Below, piece by piece: positions 33,252 to 44,515 of a DNA stretch of 64,000 bases. The notes under the pieces are model-generated. The model did no database searches, had not been told where the DNA came from, and saw only the letters and a list, made by a program, of their open reading frames with translations. The number at the start of each line of letters is the position of its first letter. Within the stretch, counting starts at the first letter, position 1. Position numbers and translations under genes: made by a program. Origin of the DNA: Sordariomycetes sp. S80-01Y (taxonomy: Eukaryota; Ascomycota; Sordariomycetes); the NCBI GenBank assembly GCA_037042185.1, contig JAXQJY010000031.1, positions 2,046,001 to 2,110,000 on the forward strand, read 5' to 3'.

Positions 33252-34202
33252 ATGTTCTGTCTACGGTCACGGATAGCGCCGTCGATACGGGCATTGCCTT
33301 TGCGGCAGGTGCGCTGCTTCGGCTTCACCTCTGGCGGCTCGGGGAAGGACACCTCCGTTCCAGGAATGAACATTCCCATGCCGTACATTGAAGAGACGAC
33401 AGTGAGCACAATTGTGCTAGACCGGATGGATACATACTGATGATTTATAGGCCCAAGGACGGAGGACATGGGATATCTTCTCCAAGCTTCTGCAGGTAAC
33501 GCGACCTGGAGCCAGTCGACTGAGACCGAGACGAGAGCTGACGAGCTTAGGAACGCATCATTTGCGTCAACGGCGAGATTAACGATTACATGTCAGCCTC
33601 CATAGTCGCGCAACTACTATGGCTCGAATCCGATACCCCCGAAAAGCCCATCACAATGTACATCAACTCGCCGGGCGGGTCAGTCACATCAGGTACGGGA
33701 CCCAACCCCTCACATGCGCAGACGTGGGCTGATTAGACTAGGGATGGCCATCTACGACACCATGAGCTATATCAAATCCCCCGTCTCGACAATTTGTGTC
33801 GGGCAGGCAGCCTCCATGGCCGCCATTCTTCTCGTTGGTGGCGAAGCGGGCAAACGCTACGCCCTCCCCCATAGCAGCATTATGATCCACCAACCGCTCG
33901 GCGGCACACGCGGCCAAGCCTCCGACATCCTCATCTACGCGAACCAAATACAGAAGATCCGAGATCAGTCGAACCGAATTATGCGGTATCATCTAAACAA
34001 GGCCAAGGGAACCGAGAAGTACACCCTGGAGGAGGTCAACGACATGATGGAAAGGGACAATTTCTTGGATGTAGAACAGGCATTGGAGTTGGGCGTTATT
34101 GACGAGATATTTACGAAGAGGAGTGATAAAGATGAGGCCGAGAAGGGTAAGGATGGAGACAAGAGCGAGGGCAAGGACGGTGAAAGCCCGTCCAAACAAT
34201 AG
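33252..34202 (+). CDS. clpP: Mitochondrial ATP-dependent protease subunit ClpP
   Basis: Exons 33252-33401, 33451-33495, 33551-33692 and 33742-34202 give 265 residues. An Arg-rich presequence ([19 protein letters not shown]) targets the matrix. ClpP hallmarks are complete: [30 protein letters not shown] (oxyanion loop), catalytic Ser in VGQAASMAA and His in [10 protein letters not shown]. The tetradecamer degrades unfolded matrix proteins with ClpX. A Lys/Asp/Glu/Ser-rich tail of about 30 residues after FTKRSDKD is extra to bacterial ClpP. Introns are 49, 55 and 49 nt. ClpP is patchily present in fungi (absent from yeast). Its start is 111 bp from that of another mitochondrial protein gene, suggesting a shared promoter. 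Confidence 0.96.
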
Positions 34203-37200
34203 AGAGCCGCATCGGGCTTGTTTACCACTCTACTTGCTGTAGATCTGCACCCGGAAGATATGTGACGATACTGATCGATCAAGGTCGGAGCAGGGGCCAA
34301 GTCTCGCGCGATACTCTCGGGAACTAGGCTCGCATTGATCACAAAGCAGAGATGCTCAATCGACCGGCCCCGGATCTCCTCATCTTGACGGTCAGATCAT
34401 CCAGCAAAGATGATCCTGAATGTAAACTGACGAGCTCGCGCTGCACAGACTTGATAATGGCCATTTCTTCACCGATCGATCTCCGCAGCCGTCTCTGCTC
34501 GCGATGGCACCTGCGATCGTCTCAGCCGGGACACAGATTGACGCCGACGATAGTCACAGGAAGCAGCAGATCTTGGCAGACTTGACCCGGGTCTTTGAGG
34601 CTCCTTCACATGACCTCATCAAACCCTCCGTACTAGTCAGGTAGTCTGGGAGCAAGATCCTCCGCCGCTCATTTGCCGAATCCTTCCGACGTCGCCAAAG
34701 CCAGCCTGGTGATGTTGTGCCAGCAGCACGGGGAATTTACAGCATGGCTTCAACTTGTGGTACAATTTCAATTGATAAGATATCTTTGCCTCCATGTGAT
34801 CTGAGTTGGACTATGCTGAACTTACTTGGGGTGCCTACTAAGCGACAAAGTGATCACGATCAGCTTCACCCAGGTGCGTGCGTGGGCATCACGGAAGTGC
34901 TCGTCGATCTCATCAAGCTTGACCATGCTGATCGAGCCCCACGATATCTCATCAATCACATCATCCCAGAGAAAGGCCGATGCGCAAAACCCCCGAGCAC
35001 CAGACCGAGTTGTGCACTGATCAACTCAATTACAGTCAACCACGTCCCCAAGTTAAGCCGCGTGGTCGACATCTTCGCCACATCGCCACTACCTTCCACT
35101 GAGAAGAAGAACTGAACACGAGCGAGACGACGCCCATGACCATCATCACTATAACCATCTTCGAAGCGAAGCTACGTACCGTTTCGTTTCGGCCCCCAAG
35201 GGTCAACGATCTACACCCTGCTTCTGTAACAAGCGCGACCCCACATGATCGGCAGATGCAGGCTACTAGCTCCGGTACTTCAGTTCATGTACCTCCCCCA
35301 AGGTACCGCCAGACATGTACCGGGCTACGACAGTAAGCCGACCCAGACGCTTGGACCGGAATATTGACGCTGGGATCACCGCGGGCTTCGTTCTCGCACG
35401 GGGACTTGATTCGGAAGCATGGCTGGGAGGTGACGATGTTGGTCTGTGCTGCTTCGGGTAAGGCAGAGGAGACCAGGTTCGGAGATTGTCGACCTGAGGC
35501 TAATACATACAACGATGTGGAAACAGGGACACCAAGATGTTTCAAGGAGATGGAATTACGAGAGTCCAAGAGGTGAGATGCTAGGCAGCACAGTCTCCGA
35601 AGACGAAGTTGGCAAGCCTGTTGATGTTGATGACCTAGCTTCCGTGCGAGGCTCTGCGCGCCCGCCTTGGCAGCGTCACCTCTCTCTCGCCTCGTAAGGG
35701 GCCGACTGCACTTCTCAACTCGAGGGACTTTTCTTGCTGCCCGCCTGGTCTCACGAGATGGAATTATGCGTGTCTCAGCTAAACGATTCAAAACCCCCAT
35801 GAAGATCACAACGTGCTGTTGATCTGTTCGGCTCCGAGTCTCAGTACACGTGTGTTCGTCTCAAGACAGAAAGTATCGAAATGTTCAGAAACCTTCGGCA
35901 AGGCCGAGCGAACGCTCGCTTTTGGCAGACGCGGCGTGATCGACGGCCCCAACCTGCGGGCTGATGGCGATGCCTTCTACATCCGAAGAGGGCCTCGTCA
36001 GCATCTCGCTGTCGCCGAAAGGAACTTTTCCACATATATGAAATAGGACTGTTGAGCCTCCGTTAGATCCAAGAGTGTAGACTCTCGTTCGGAGCCGAGG
36101 GGGTCTGTTTCTTTTTGGGCTTCGAGCGGTTTCGAAGGCTGGGTAAGTGTTCAGCATTTGCCGACTACACGAAGCAAGTTCAACGTCACGCTGATATTCG
36201 GTTCACAGGCACAGCGATGAAGACTTTTTCCAAAAAGGAATACCAAAGATTTCGATCTGTATCATGACAGAAGAAGAACATTCTAAATGTGCGGTCCCAT
36301 CCCTCAATGTCCAAAGAATTTCGATGAGGTGATCACCAGCACCGCTAATATCTCTGGTTCGCTACCTCCTTTCTATTCTTTTGTCAACCTCACGAGATGG
36401 CAGATTTGTCGACTTCTATGCGAGCTCTATCTTATTGCCCCTGAATGGCACACGTGCTTCAGAGGTGACGGTCGAGAGCTGAAAGAAGGCCCTCCCTGCC
36501 TCATGGACTGCCATGACTCAACCATTCTACTAGAAGCTCATTCAGGACGCTGAGTGCCGCTATTTACCTGGTTTTGATTCCTCAGCCAAGTATGATGGCA
36601 CGTTGGCCCTGCGGCTTCCTCTACCATGTAAATCCTGATCTTCACTGCTCCTAGCCTCGCCGTCCCATGCGAACCCAGGGTCCACGGAAACTTCAAAATA
36701 GCATCATGCCGTCACGGAACGCCCATCCGCCCTCGCCCCCAGGGTCCAACCACCACGAACCAGAACATCCGTCATCACCATCCTGAAACACACCCAGCCT
36801 CGTGGCACGACGATCGTGGCGAAGAGCACTACGTTTCAGGATGCCAGCTCGTGGCGAGTACGTCGTCGAGGTCTCTACGTACTGCGGTACTTCACGCCCC
36901 GACCTCGCCTCCCTACCGGGGGCAACACGGGCGGGGGGTTGGTCGGTGAGCGAGAAGGGGGCCGCATGCGAGATGGTAGGGCTGCGGCTGAGTGTGGCCA
37001 CCTTGAGGTCAGTGTTTCAAGGTCTAGCTGAGATTTTGTCCGATTGGAGGGGGGTGCCATGTGTCGTTGGTGGTTCCGTGGGGAGACGGAGGGCACTGCA
37101 CACAGTGGGAAGTGAGGCTGGTGGGCTGAAAGAGGAGTTGACCTGGGCTGACTCATCTAATCTTCTATCATCGAGGGTATCTACTGAATTTCGGCGCTTT

Positions 37201-37983
37201 TTCTGGGAGCCGAGAGCAGGTGCCATCTGTGAGTGATGTAAGTGAAGCTGCTCGTGAGAGTCCACCGCTTCAGCCAGTCGTCAGCACCATCCCCGTATCT
37301 TGCTGATAATTTCGCACAATTAAAACAATCCAAATGGATCTTTCAGTTTATTGATATCGCATGACGTCTCTGCTTAGTTGTCAAACAGATATAGGTATCC
37401 GGCGCGTGTACATCGTCAGCGCACGGGATGTTTTGTGTGAAACTTACGGGACAAGACAAAACAAGTCCAGAAATGAATCATTTGCGCATTAATTTAACTC
37501 CATCATTTGAAGAATCACAACTTTCATAGACATTGGCCCTTTTCGCTTTTTTGTCGCCTTCGCTCTGTCGCGACACTGTCGCGCCCGACATAACCTAGCT
37601 ACCCTAGGGCTTCCAACCAAAGTGAAGTCTTTTTGAGACGACAACACGTTCCGAGCCTGGTAAGCCACTGGCGATCTAGCAGACTTATTCATTTTTTTAT
37701 GGTAGTAAGAATGGCAGATCATGATCAATTTTTCCGATGCCAGTTGCTGCAACATCGTCCGGGTCCGTCTTGCGTCAAGCAGCCAGCGAGATACGATTAC
37801 TGCTACTGGGTACGTTCACACTCGAAGCGGAGAGCGGTCGGATAGAGGTCATGAAGTCTCTTAAAATCATTCAACAATTGGTCAATCCGTGGTCTGCAGT
37901 CGGATCGAGTCTATCAGTCTATGAGTCGCAAATATGCCAATTTTCCCAAAGTCATCGTCGTCGTAACTCCAATAAAGGTTCGT
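34203..37983. other. Gene-poor stretch of 3.8 kb
   Basis: Apart from a weak candidate gene at about 36.87-37.23 kb (listed separately), nothing convincing is seen. A 171-codon ATG frame at 35285-35800 (minus) is basic and featureless. No repeat, tRNA or transposon remnant was recognised. Confidence 0.4.
36875..37226 (-). CDS. Weak candidate gene, basic Ser/Pro-rich protein
   Basis: On the minus strand an ATG at 37226 opens MAPALGSQKKRRNSVDTLDD and DRRLDESAQ. A possible intron (GTCAAC..CTCAG) then joins in frame to LDLETLTSRWPHSAAALPS and a Pro/Arg-rich end at 36875. A further downstream frame (GILKRSALRHDRRATRLGVF) also looks protein-like but cannot be joined with certainty. The motif KKRRN could be a nuclear signal. 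No family is recognised. Limits are approximate and the call rests on composition and one splice pair. Confidence 0.25.
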
Positions 37984-39516
37984 CTACTTCTTGCCCTGCG
38001 ACAAGCAGACAACAGCCCACTTTCCGTGCCACGCCCATTTCCTGGCACCGGTCTCGAGATCACCGCCAATCTTCTTCAGCTCCTCGTCTTGGCCGGGTTG
38101 CAGGCCAACAACGACGTCAGCCTTGCAAGTGCGCAGCGACAGAACGTTGATACCAGACTGGGGGCCCATGGGTCCCAGAGCCTCAGGGAAAGGAGTGGTG
38201 GTGTCCCAGTGAGCGTCACCAGTCAGCTTGCGGTAGTTCAAGTCACCCTTGAAGATGACAAGCTCAGCGGGCTGCATGTCCTTGGCCAGCTCGGGAGCCT
38301 CGTGGGGCAGACGCCAGAAGCTACCACCCATGGTCCAGTAGCGGTCGGGGCGCATGACGAGTTGGCCCTCACCGTGAGCCTTGGCCCAGTGGCTGAAAAC
38401 GAACTTGAGGTCCTCGACCTCCTTCTCGGATAGAGGAGCAGGGGTCTTGTCCTGGAGCTTCTCGTCCTCGGACTGGGTCTCGAAGAAGAAGCGAGGGTCG
38501 GAGATGGCGTTGAGGAGAGCGCCGAAGTCGCCAGGGAGGACGTCGGAGACGAACCACGGGATGGACTTGGGGCGGAGGACGATCTGGGTAGCGAGGCCGG
38601 AGGCGAGGAGGTATCCGGCGAGGATGAGATCGACGTACAGCTCGAAACCGGCGTTGTCGAGCACAAAGTCGACGCGACGCTCGGTCTTGCCCTCGTCTCG
38701 GGCCTTCTTGAGGATCTCGTAAGCCTGGGGCAGGTTGTTGATCAGGATGTTCTTCTCAGCCCTCTTACGGGCCTCGGCACCCTGCAACTTCTGGATATCC
38801 TCGTAGGTCAGGTTTGTGAGAAGAGACAAGTCAGTGGCGTTACCCCAGAGACAGATCTCGAACATCTCGGTGAAGAGCAGCTTCTCAGCCTCGACGTCGT
38901 GGGTCTTGTCCTTGTCAGCCTCGAGCTGCTGGACGAACTCCTTGTACTTGGCGGACAGCTCGACGACAGCCTTGCGAGAGGTGCGGAAAGTGTCGAGCTT
39001 CTGGCGGGCAAAGATGTCGTAGTCCTTCCAGTGGGTGGACAGGCTGAAGAAGGTGCTTATCCGCCTGTACATGTAGCACTCGGAGAACAGCCAGGGGATA
39101 TCGAGCCATGAGGGGTTGCCACGCTGCTCAATCTCCTTGTTGTAGGCGTCGACCTCCTCGGGGTACTGGTCCTTGGGGATGGGACTAGACACGGGGTTAG
39201 CAATCGCTCGACCGGAGAGTTCGTGTGGTATTCGGGGTCGTACGTCAACTTGCGGTCGTGGAGAACCTCGTACTTGAGGTTGCCGAGCTGCTCGACGATC
39301 TTCTTGCCCTCGGCAATCTTCTCGGGATCGTCCATCTTGGAGACGGTGCGGTGGACATCGTCAACGGCCTGGGTAAGGATGACGGGCCATCGGTTGCGGA
39401 CAGAGTCGTTGGCGAAGGACGTGACGTCCGAGGTCATGGACTGGGCTGATGACTGGTCAATTGAAGTTGTATTGCCGGCTGAGGGCGCACCTACGGGTCT
39501 TGGTATCGTACTCCAT
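37984..39516 (-). CDS. DUF89 damage-control phosphatase (Hrt2/ARMT1-like)
   Basis: Exons 39516-39495, 39445-39244 and 39184-37984 give 474 residues; the first exon is only 22 nt (MEYDTKT). Splicing restores MEYDTKTPQSMTSDVTSF and DRKLTPIPKDQYPEE. Conserved blocks are NRWPVILTQAVDDVHR, WLFSECYMYRRI, the metal-binding DNAGFELYVDLILAG and VIFKGDLNYRKLTGD, then LRTCKADVVVGLQPGQ. Proteins of this family are metal-dependent phosphatases acting on sugar phosphates such as fructose-1-phosphate (damage pre-emption); human ARMT1 is a relative. Cytosolic. Introns are 49 and 59 nt, the second with a CTAAC branch site. Confidence 0.93.
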
Positions 39517-40552
39517 CTTGAATCGAGTTGTTATGATGACAATTGGGGCGTTGACGTAGTTTGGCGCATCGTGAAGGTTGTCGGGGAGGCTCAACTTTTG
39601 GAGGGGCAGACGAGGGGCAGATCGCGATAAGGTGCCTCGCCCGTAACGTGCATATCTATGCATCTATCCCGACGAACAGGAGCGATAAGCGCATAACCTG
39701 CAGCCAGCCGCGCCGCGGTGGATCTCAACGTCATCCCGATGGATCAAAATATTGGGCCTGCGACGCCCGAGCACGACTGACAGCGCGTATCACAACAGTC
39801 TTTTTCCCTCATCTCCATAATAAATCTCTGTCTTAATGCCTCCCTCGCTCGCGACTACGACGTCACGGAAGCCATATATCTCTCACGGGGTGCAACGTGC
39901 CGAGTCAAGATGGCCTCTTGGCGGCCGCGCCGAATCAGCAGACGGCAGGCTATCGCGTGGGCTGCAGAGCCGTCCGAGGGCTATGCACGTCGCGCTGTGA
40001 GGATGACACCTTGCTGAGCTTCCTAACCGAGGAGCTCGAAGCCTTGAGAAGGATACAGAGTCACGAGTCAGGGGTCGTGCCCATGGTGTACACCGAGAAC
40101 ACCAGAGAAGAAGGGGTTGCAAGCCATTCGACTGTCTGTTCTAGAGACTATTCAACATGAGAATGGTGCATCATGTTGACAGACACGGTTCAGACTACAG
40201 ATGTCAACAACGCACTCCCCTAAGACTGTTCGACCCCACGACTGCTCTATGGCCAACCCCTTTACCCCTTTCCCCTTCCATCTCCCCAGACCCCACCCTT
40301 ACCTTGCAATTCTCGCCATGTTATAGGCGCGCACTGGCTGCTTGAGCCTACCCTGGTCACAATGGGTGCTTTGGGCACTCTGCCTCGAGGCTGCTTTTGT
40401 GCGTAGTAATGGCCATCAGTTTCCTCAGCAGGATACTGGTAAGCCTGTGTAGTTGAAGGCTCATCATCCGTAGAAGACGGGCCATGAGCCGAATAATCCA
40501 GAATAGCTTGGCCTTTCTTCGCAAAGGCGGCCCCGTATTCTATAGCAGGGTA
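39517..40552. other. Intergenic region, no gene seen
   Basis: About 1.0 kb upstream of the DUF89 gene and downstream of the transporter fragment. No coding signal recognised. Confidence 0.4.
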
Positions 40553-40973
40553 CTATGTTGCGTAAATGAGAGACCCAGCTGAGGCGAGCAGCAGGCAAGC
40601 AAACAGGAGCTTGCGAAGGGCCTTGGGCTTCATGAGATACCGCCAGAAATCCCTTCCAGCATCTGCCCATAGTAAAGTGAACTGAGTGCAAGCCGGCATT
40701 AGTGTGCCGAAGAGACAACCGAAAATGCCACCGACAATGCTGAGCACTACGGGCGCTGATTAGCTGGGGTTCGAATCCGTATATGACTTGCGCTGAGAGC
40801 ACTTACTGTTGCCAAAATCCGGAACGCATTGCGAGATAAACTAGGAAAAAATCCAAATAACCCCTACAGAAGTGGGTTAGGCCATCCTCGAAGCCCAACA
40901 ACCCGCCGTGAAGGCTCTTGTTTACGCACCAGCCGAGTGATCATTGAGAACGTCGAAGTGGGTTTGGTGAGTT
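40553..40973 (-). pseudogene. C-terminal fragment of an amino-acid transporter (AAAP type)
   Basis: Three pieces, 40973-40930, 40840-40807 and 40746-40553, join in frame: LTKPTSTFSMITRL, FISQCVPDFGN, MLSIVGGIFGCLFGTLMPAC, then RYLMKPKALRKLLFACLLLA and a stop. This matches the last membrane segments of AAAP-family transporters and aligns with the same part of the complete gene just upstream (41859-43616). I found no transporter coding between 41.0 and 41.86 kb, so the first ten or so segments are absent. A TAG at 40841-40843 lies at a strong pyrimidine-rich acceptor and is read as a splice site, not a lesion. Most likely the leftover of a tandem duplicate; whether it is expressed is unknown. 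Confidence 0.6.
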
Positions 40974-41858
40974 CTCAGACAAGCTCTCACCTTTTTGTGA
41001 CTTTCTAAATGTCACGCTTACATCAAGTCTTGGTGGAAGTCTATTTTCCCCTAATTCAACGGACGGCCTCGATGAGATGCAATGGCCTACCGCATTCTAG
41101 ACCTCGAGTGGCCCTCTCAACTACCAGAAGGCCACTGTCCTACACATCTCTTCACATCAGAAACTGTCACACGATGATGTTCGGCTCGAGCGCAGAGATA
41201 ATATCTGTCATAGAGTCCATCGAGGACCTGTGGTGGCTGCCTCTCCCCGTCGCCGTCTGTCTCATTTACCTTGACCACATGGTTCGGCGCCCCTCGACCC
41301 TTGATCGAATGGAACGGGTTGTTCTTCTTTTTCTGTATGAAAAAGTTCAAACAGTCTGTAGCTCGGGATTTTGATAACATGCAATAGCGAAGTGCTTCGG
41401 TGGAGGATGCTCTGGTGTCGATGGAGACTATGCTGCGGGCTCGTTCCTTTGGCATTGGTCTGCCTGCGAGAGGTGAAGCTGCATTGCATAGCACTACTGA
41501 GTGTGCTTGTAGAGAAATCCGCGGAAGATTTCGCAGCTCTCTGTATACTCCCATGTCGGCTCACACTCCCTCAGCTTAGAGCTTTATAATAATACTTGTC
41601 TTCTATTGTTGACATGTAAATGCGAATCCATACAACACCGCCTCATGCTGTCAACGCCAACTCCTCGCTTCCAAACTGAAAAAAACCATTGACGCCATCC
41701 AACGGTCAAATCCTCAATGACTATCCTCAAGTAGTTTTACCTGGCATTTTGTGGTGAAAGTGGGGATCAGAGATAACCGAGTCCTCGTGACATGAGAATG
41801 GACTCCGCAGTGCGCCGCTCTGGGGGTCGGAGCGATCAACGTGGTTTTTCATCGAAGC
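40974..41858. other. Region between transporter and fragment
   Basis: 885 bp. A 145-codon frame on the minus strand (41554-41117, starting MGVYRELRNLPRI) has no transporter character and no recognisable domain. It could be decayed sequence from the duplicate. Confidence 0.35.
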
Positions 41859-43616
41859 TCAAGTGCCCATGATTAGAGTAGTTATACCAAGGAATAACAA
41901 AAGGGCCTGAAAGGCGTAACTCCAGAAACGACTGCGGCGCCAACTTGGTGGTGCTGCACGAGGGAAGTGAGCTCTCTCCCTGTGCCTCAAAGCCAGGTAT
42001 GACGCAGATGCAGGAAGAATGAAGAAGAAATAAGATCCAGGAACAGCGAAAACCAGTCCAAGTACTAGAGATGTTTTTCAGCATCGCTCCTACGGCGTGG
42101 TCGGTGGAATTATACTTACAGCTGCCTAGGTGGGCGAAGGAACCTGCCAACAACCAAGCGAGGAGGACTTGGATGACTTTGAACCTTGTTAATGAGGCAG
42201 TCTTGGGAACACAACGCTGGTATCACCTACATAAAAGAAAGCCCCACCAGAGTTGGCGATAACACCAAACTTTCGTAAACCGAGGCCCTCCGCGACAGTA
42301 AATAAAGCGGTCAAGGGCGTGAGCCTTCCAAACCTCGTGACCCAGAACGTTAATGAACAATCCAGCTTGCATGACTACAGATGGTTGGACCATAGAATAA
42401 AAAGCGGTGGTCAGGTGATTGTTAGGTAGAGACTCAAAGATGATCCCCTTAGTGTCGGGTGTGTCTCTGAGAACGCAACCCCAAACGCCGAGGGCGACGA
42501 AGGATGAGAGCTGTACCGTTGTAGAGATAGCAAGAGCCTTCGGGAATTCGCTAGAGATGTTAGAGAGAGAGTTTCAAGGAATAAGGAGTACATTTTCAGC
42601 CTACTTGACATCTTTCATACTCGACATAACCGCTGGGCTGGTAGGGTGAATTAGGAAGGTGAAGAGAACACAAAGAATGGCTGTGACTGTTTCAATTCCA
42701 ACGGGCTGTGGCCAAGCGGGGTCGCCTTTATTCGTCAGAGGAATCCCTGGCCCGAGCACGCAGATCGCCCCGATGACACCGGCGATGGTGAGTGGAACAG
42801 TCGCCATGCTGAGGCAGGACAGCAGTCTGAGATCTCTCCATAGGGAAACCGCAAATATCAAGATTCCCGAGACAACTGTACCTACGATCTGAGGGCACCA
42901 GGACTTGACATGCCACTGTAGAGCTTCGACAAGGAAATCTCCTCCCGCTCGGATATGGGCAGCGGCAATCATCTACGTTATTTCAGCTGATGTCCGACCA
43001 AATGTTTGTATATACTCACAATGGAGCACAGTCCGAAGAAAATCAAGGTCGCGAACTTTCCAAAGCGCCCGAAGAGCTTCTCGCCCATATCGCAAATGGA
43101 AGTGATCCCGGGATGTTCAAGTTTGAGTCGCCAAAGCACTATGTTGGTAAAAAAGGCGATGGCGGCTACTGAACAGTAAGTGACAACACCCCAATACAGG
43201 CCCAGCCGAGCAAAAACATGTGGTGCCAGGCCAAGAGCCAGGCCGACTTGCTCAGTAAGCAGAACAAACGTTGTTCTTTTCCACCCGACCTTTTTGTCGC
43301 CTTTGGTCTTCGCCAGTTGTATAGCCATCTTAGTATAATCTCTCAATGGCCTCGCTGCCACACGAACCCTCGTTTTCCATCGAGGGGCCCGCGGCGAATG
43401 ATTCGGGTCTTCGGGATCAATCATCCGCTCTTCGGAGTTGGATCTGCTCTGCTCGTTAATGTTGACCACACGGCCCGGCCTTGCGGGATCCATGGGCTCC
43501 AAGTCCACGTCCTGGAGCCCATTTAGCTGGAGCGATGGGTCCCGGGAGTGGTAGGCGGGTGAGGGCGTTCTGTTCGGCAGGCTGTATGAGCCACCTGGGC
43601 TTCCAGAATCGCTCAT
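41859..43616 (-). CDS. Amino-acid transporter, AAAP family
   Basis: Five exons (43616-43020, 42972-42605, 42550-42231, 42176-42120, 42064-41859) give 515 residues. ATG 43616 is used; the TTG above it is ignored. A 100-residue disordered cytoplasmic N-terminus (SLPNRTPSPAYHSRDPS, SNSEERMIDPEDPNHSPR) precedes KVGWKRTTFVLLTEQVGLAL, the start of TM1, and about eleven membrane segments. FTFLIHPTSPAVMSSMKDV and EFPKALAISTTVQLSS match AAAP/AVT-type proton-coupled permeases. It should move neutral amino acids across the plasma or vacuolar membrane. Junctions 1, 2 and 4 are clear. The exon 3-4 junction is less sure: the chosen reading keeps frame and spaces the branch site well, but a neighbouring frame around 42200-42290 also looks protein-like. 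Confidence 0.8.
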
Positions 43617-44515
43617 AATTGCGGGATGCAATGAATCAGGCTCCTCGTGCGCTGTTTTGTCTCGATCCGATGGTAGTTGGCTTGTCTTGACAGTTTTCGA
43701 AGTTGAGCGACTTGGAGGAGTACTGTTTAGTACGTTTTATTGTGGCTACCGCATTTCTTCTCAGAAGAGGCTATACTTTAGACTTTACGAAAGGTCAATT
43801 CAATTTGGGATTCAGTGCCGCAAATCGCGAACGTGTGCCTTCTGACTGGGGGGAAGCCACGACTACTGGCTCTCTACGACATCCCATGCCATGGTTGCAC
43901 CGGATTGAGCGCTAAGTGGGATAAGTTGGAAGGACGCCACTCTATATCTCAAAGTCTCATCTCCATGCGCAAAAAGCCTGATTAAACGATAATGGTCGGG
44001 AAGGTTGAACTGTAAAGTTCTGCCCGCAGCTCGTCTGCAATTCGCTTTCTTAAGCGCCTCTCAACACAATGCTTAATCGACGTTTGCGCTCATTTCCGGA
44101 GACCAACAGGCTTGAATCTGCCTGAGAGCATGACTTGTTGCTCGTTCGACGATCGTTCCATGCATACGCGCCGGAGCATGATTCGGTACTCGGGATTGTT
44201 GACAAAGGGGGGAGGGCGCCACTCTTGCACCGCCACGGCGCAGCTGTGCCACACAGCCAAGACAACGTCCGACGACAACAGGCAGAACTGCGGTCAAGAC
44301 AAGCCCCAGCCTCCTCCAGACACGAAAGACGATGTGAACAACCGCAAGAACAGGTCAGCTGTGCTGGCCGCGTCCTTGACTCACGACCTTCATTCATCAT
44401 TCAGTGGACCTGTCAGCGAGTGCTGACTTTCCTTCGTATCTGCTGAGGATTCTCCCCCTCTTCACCTCCTCGGCGATGCACCCACGATAACCACGCAACC
44501 TAAGCCCTGATCACG
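43617..44515. other. Divergent promoter region
   Basis: 899 bp between the divergent transporter and GIY-YIG genes. Short overlapping frames at 44.05-44.45 kb on both strands have no features; no gene called. Confidence 0.4.

Noticed and set aside
35285-35800. 171-codon minus-strand frame from an ATG
   Set aside because: Basic, Arg/Ser-rich and featureless; no splice support or recognisable domain.
40765-40780. GGTTCGAATCC match to a tRNA B box
   Set aside because: The flanking bases do not form a T-stem or the rest of a cloverleaf, and it lies in an intron of the transporter fragment.
40841-40843. TAG within the transporter fragment taken as a lesion
   Set aside because: It follows a strong pyrimidine tract and gives a frame-correct acceptor, so it is better explained as a splice site.
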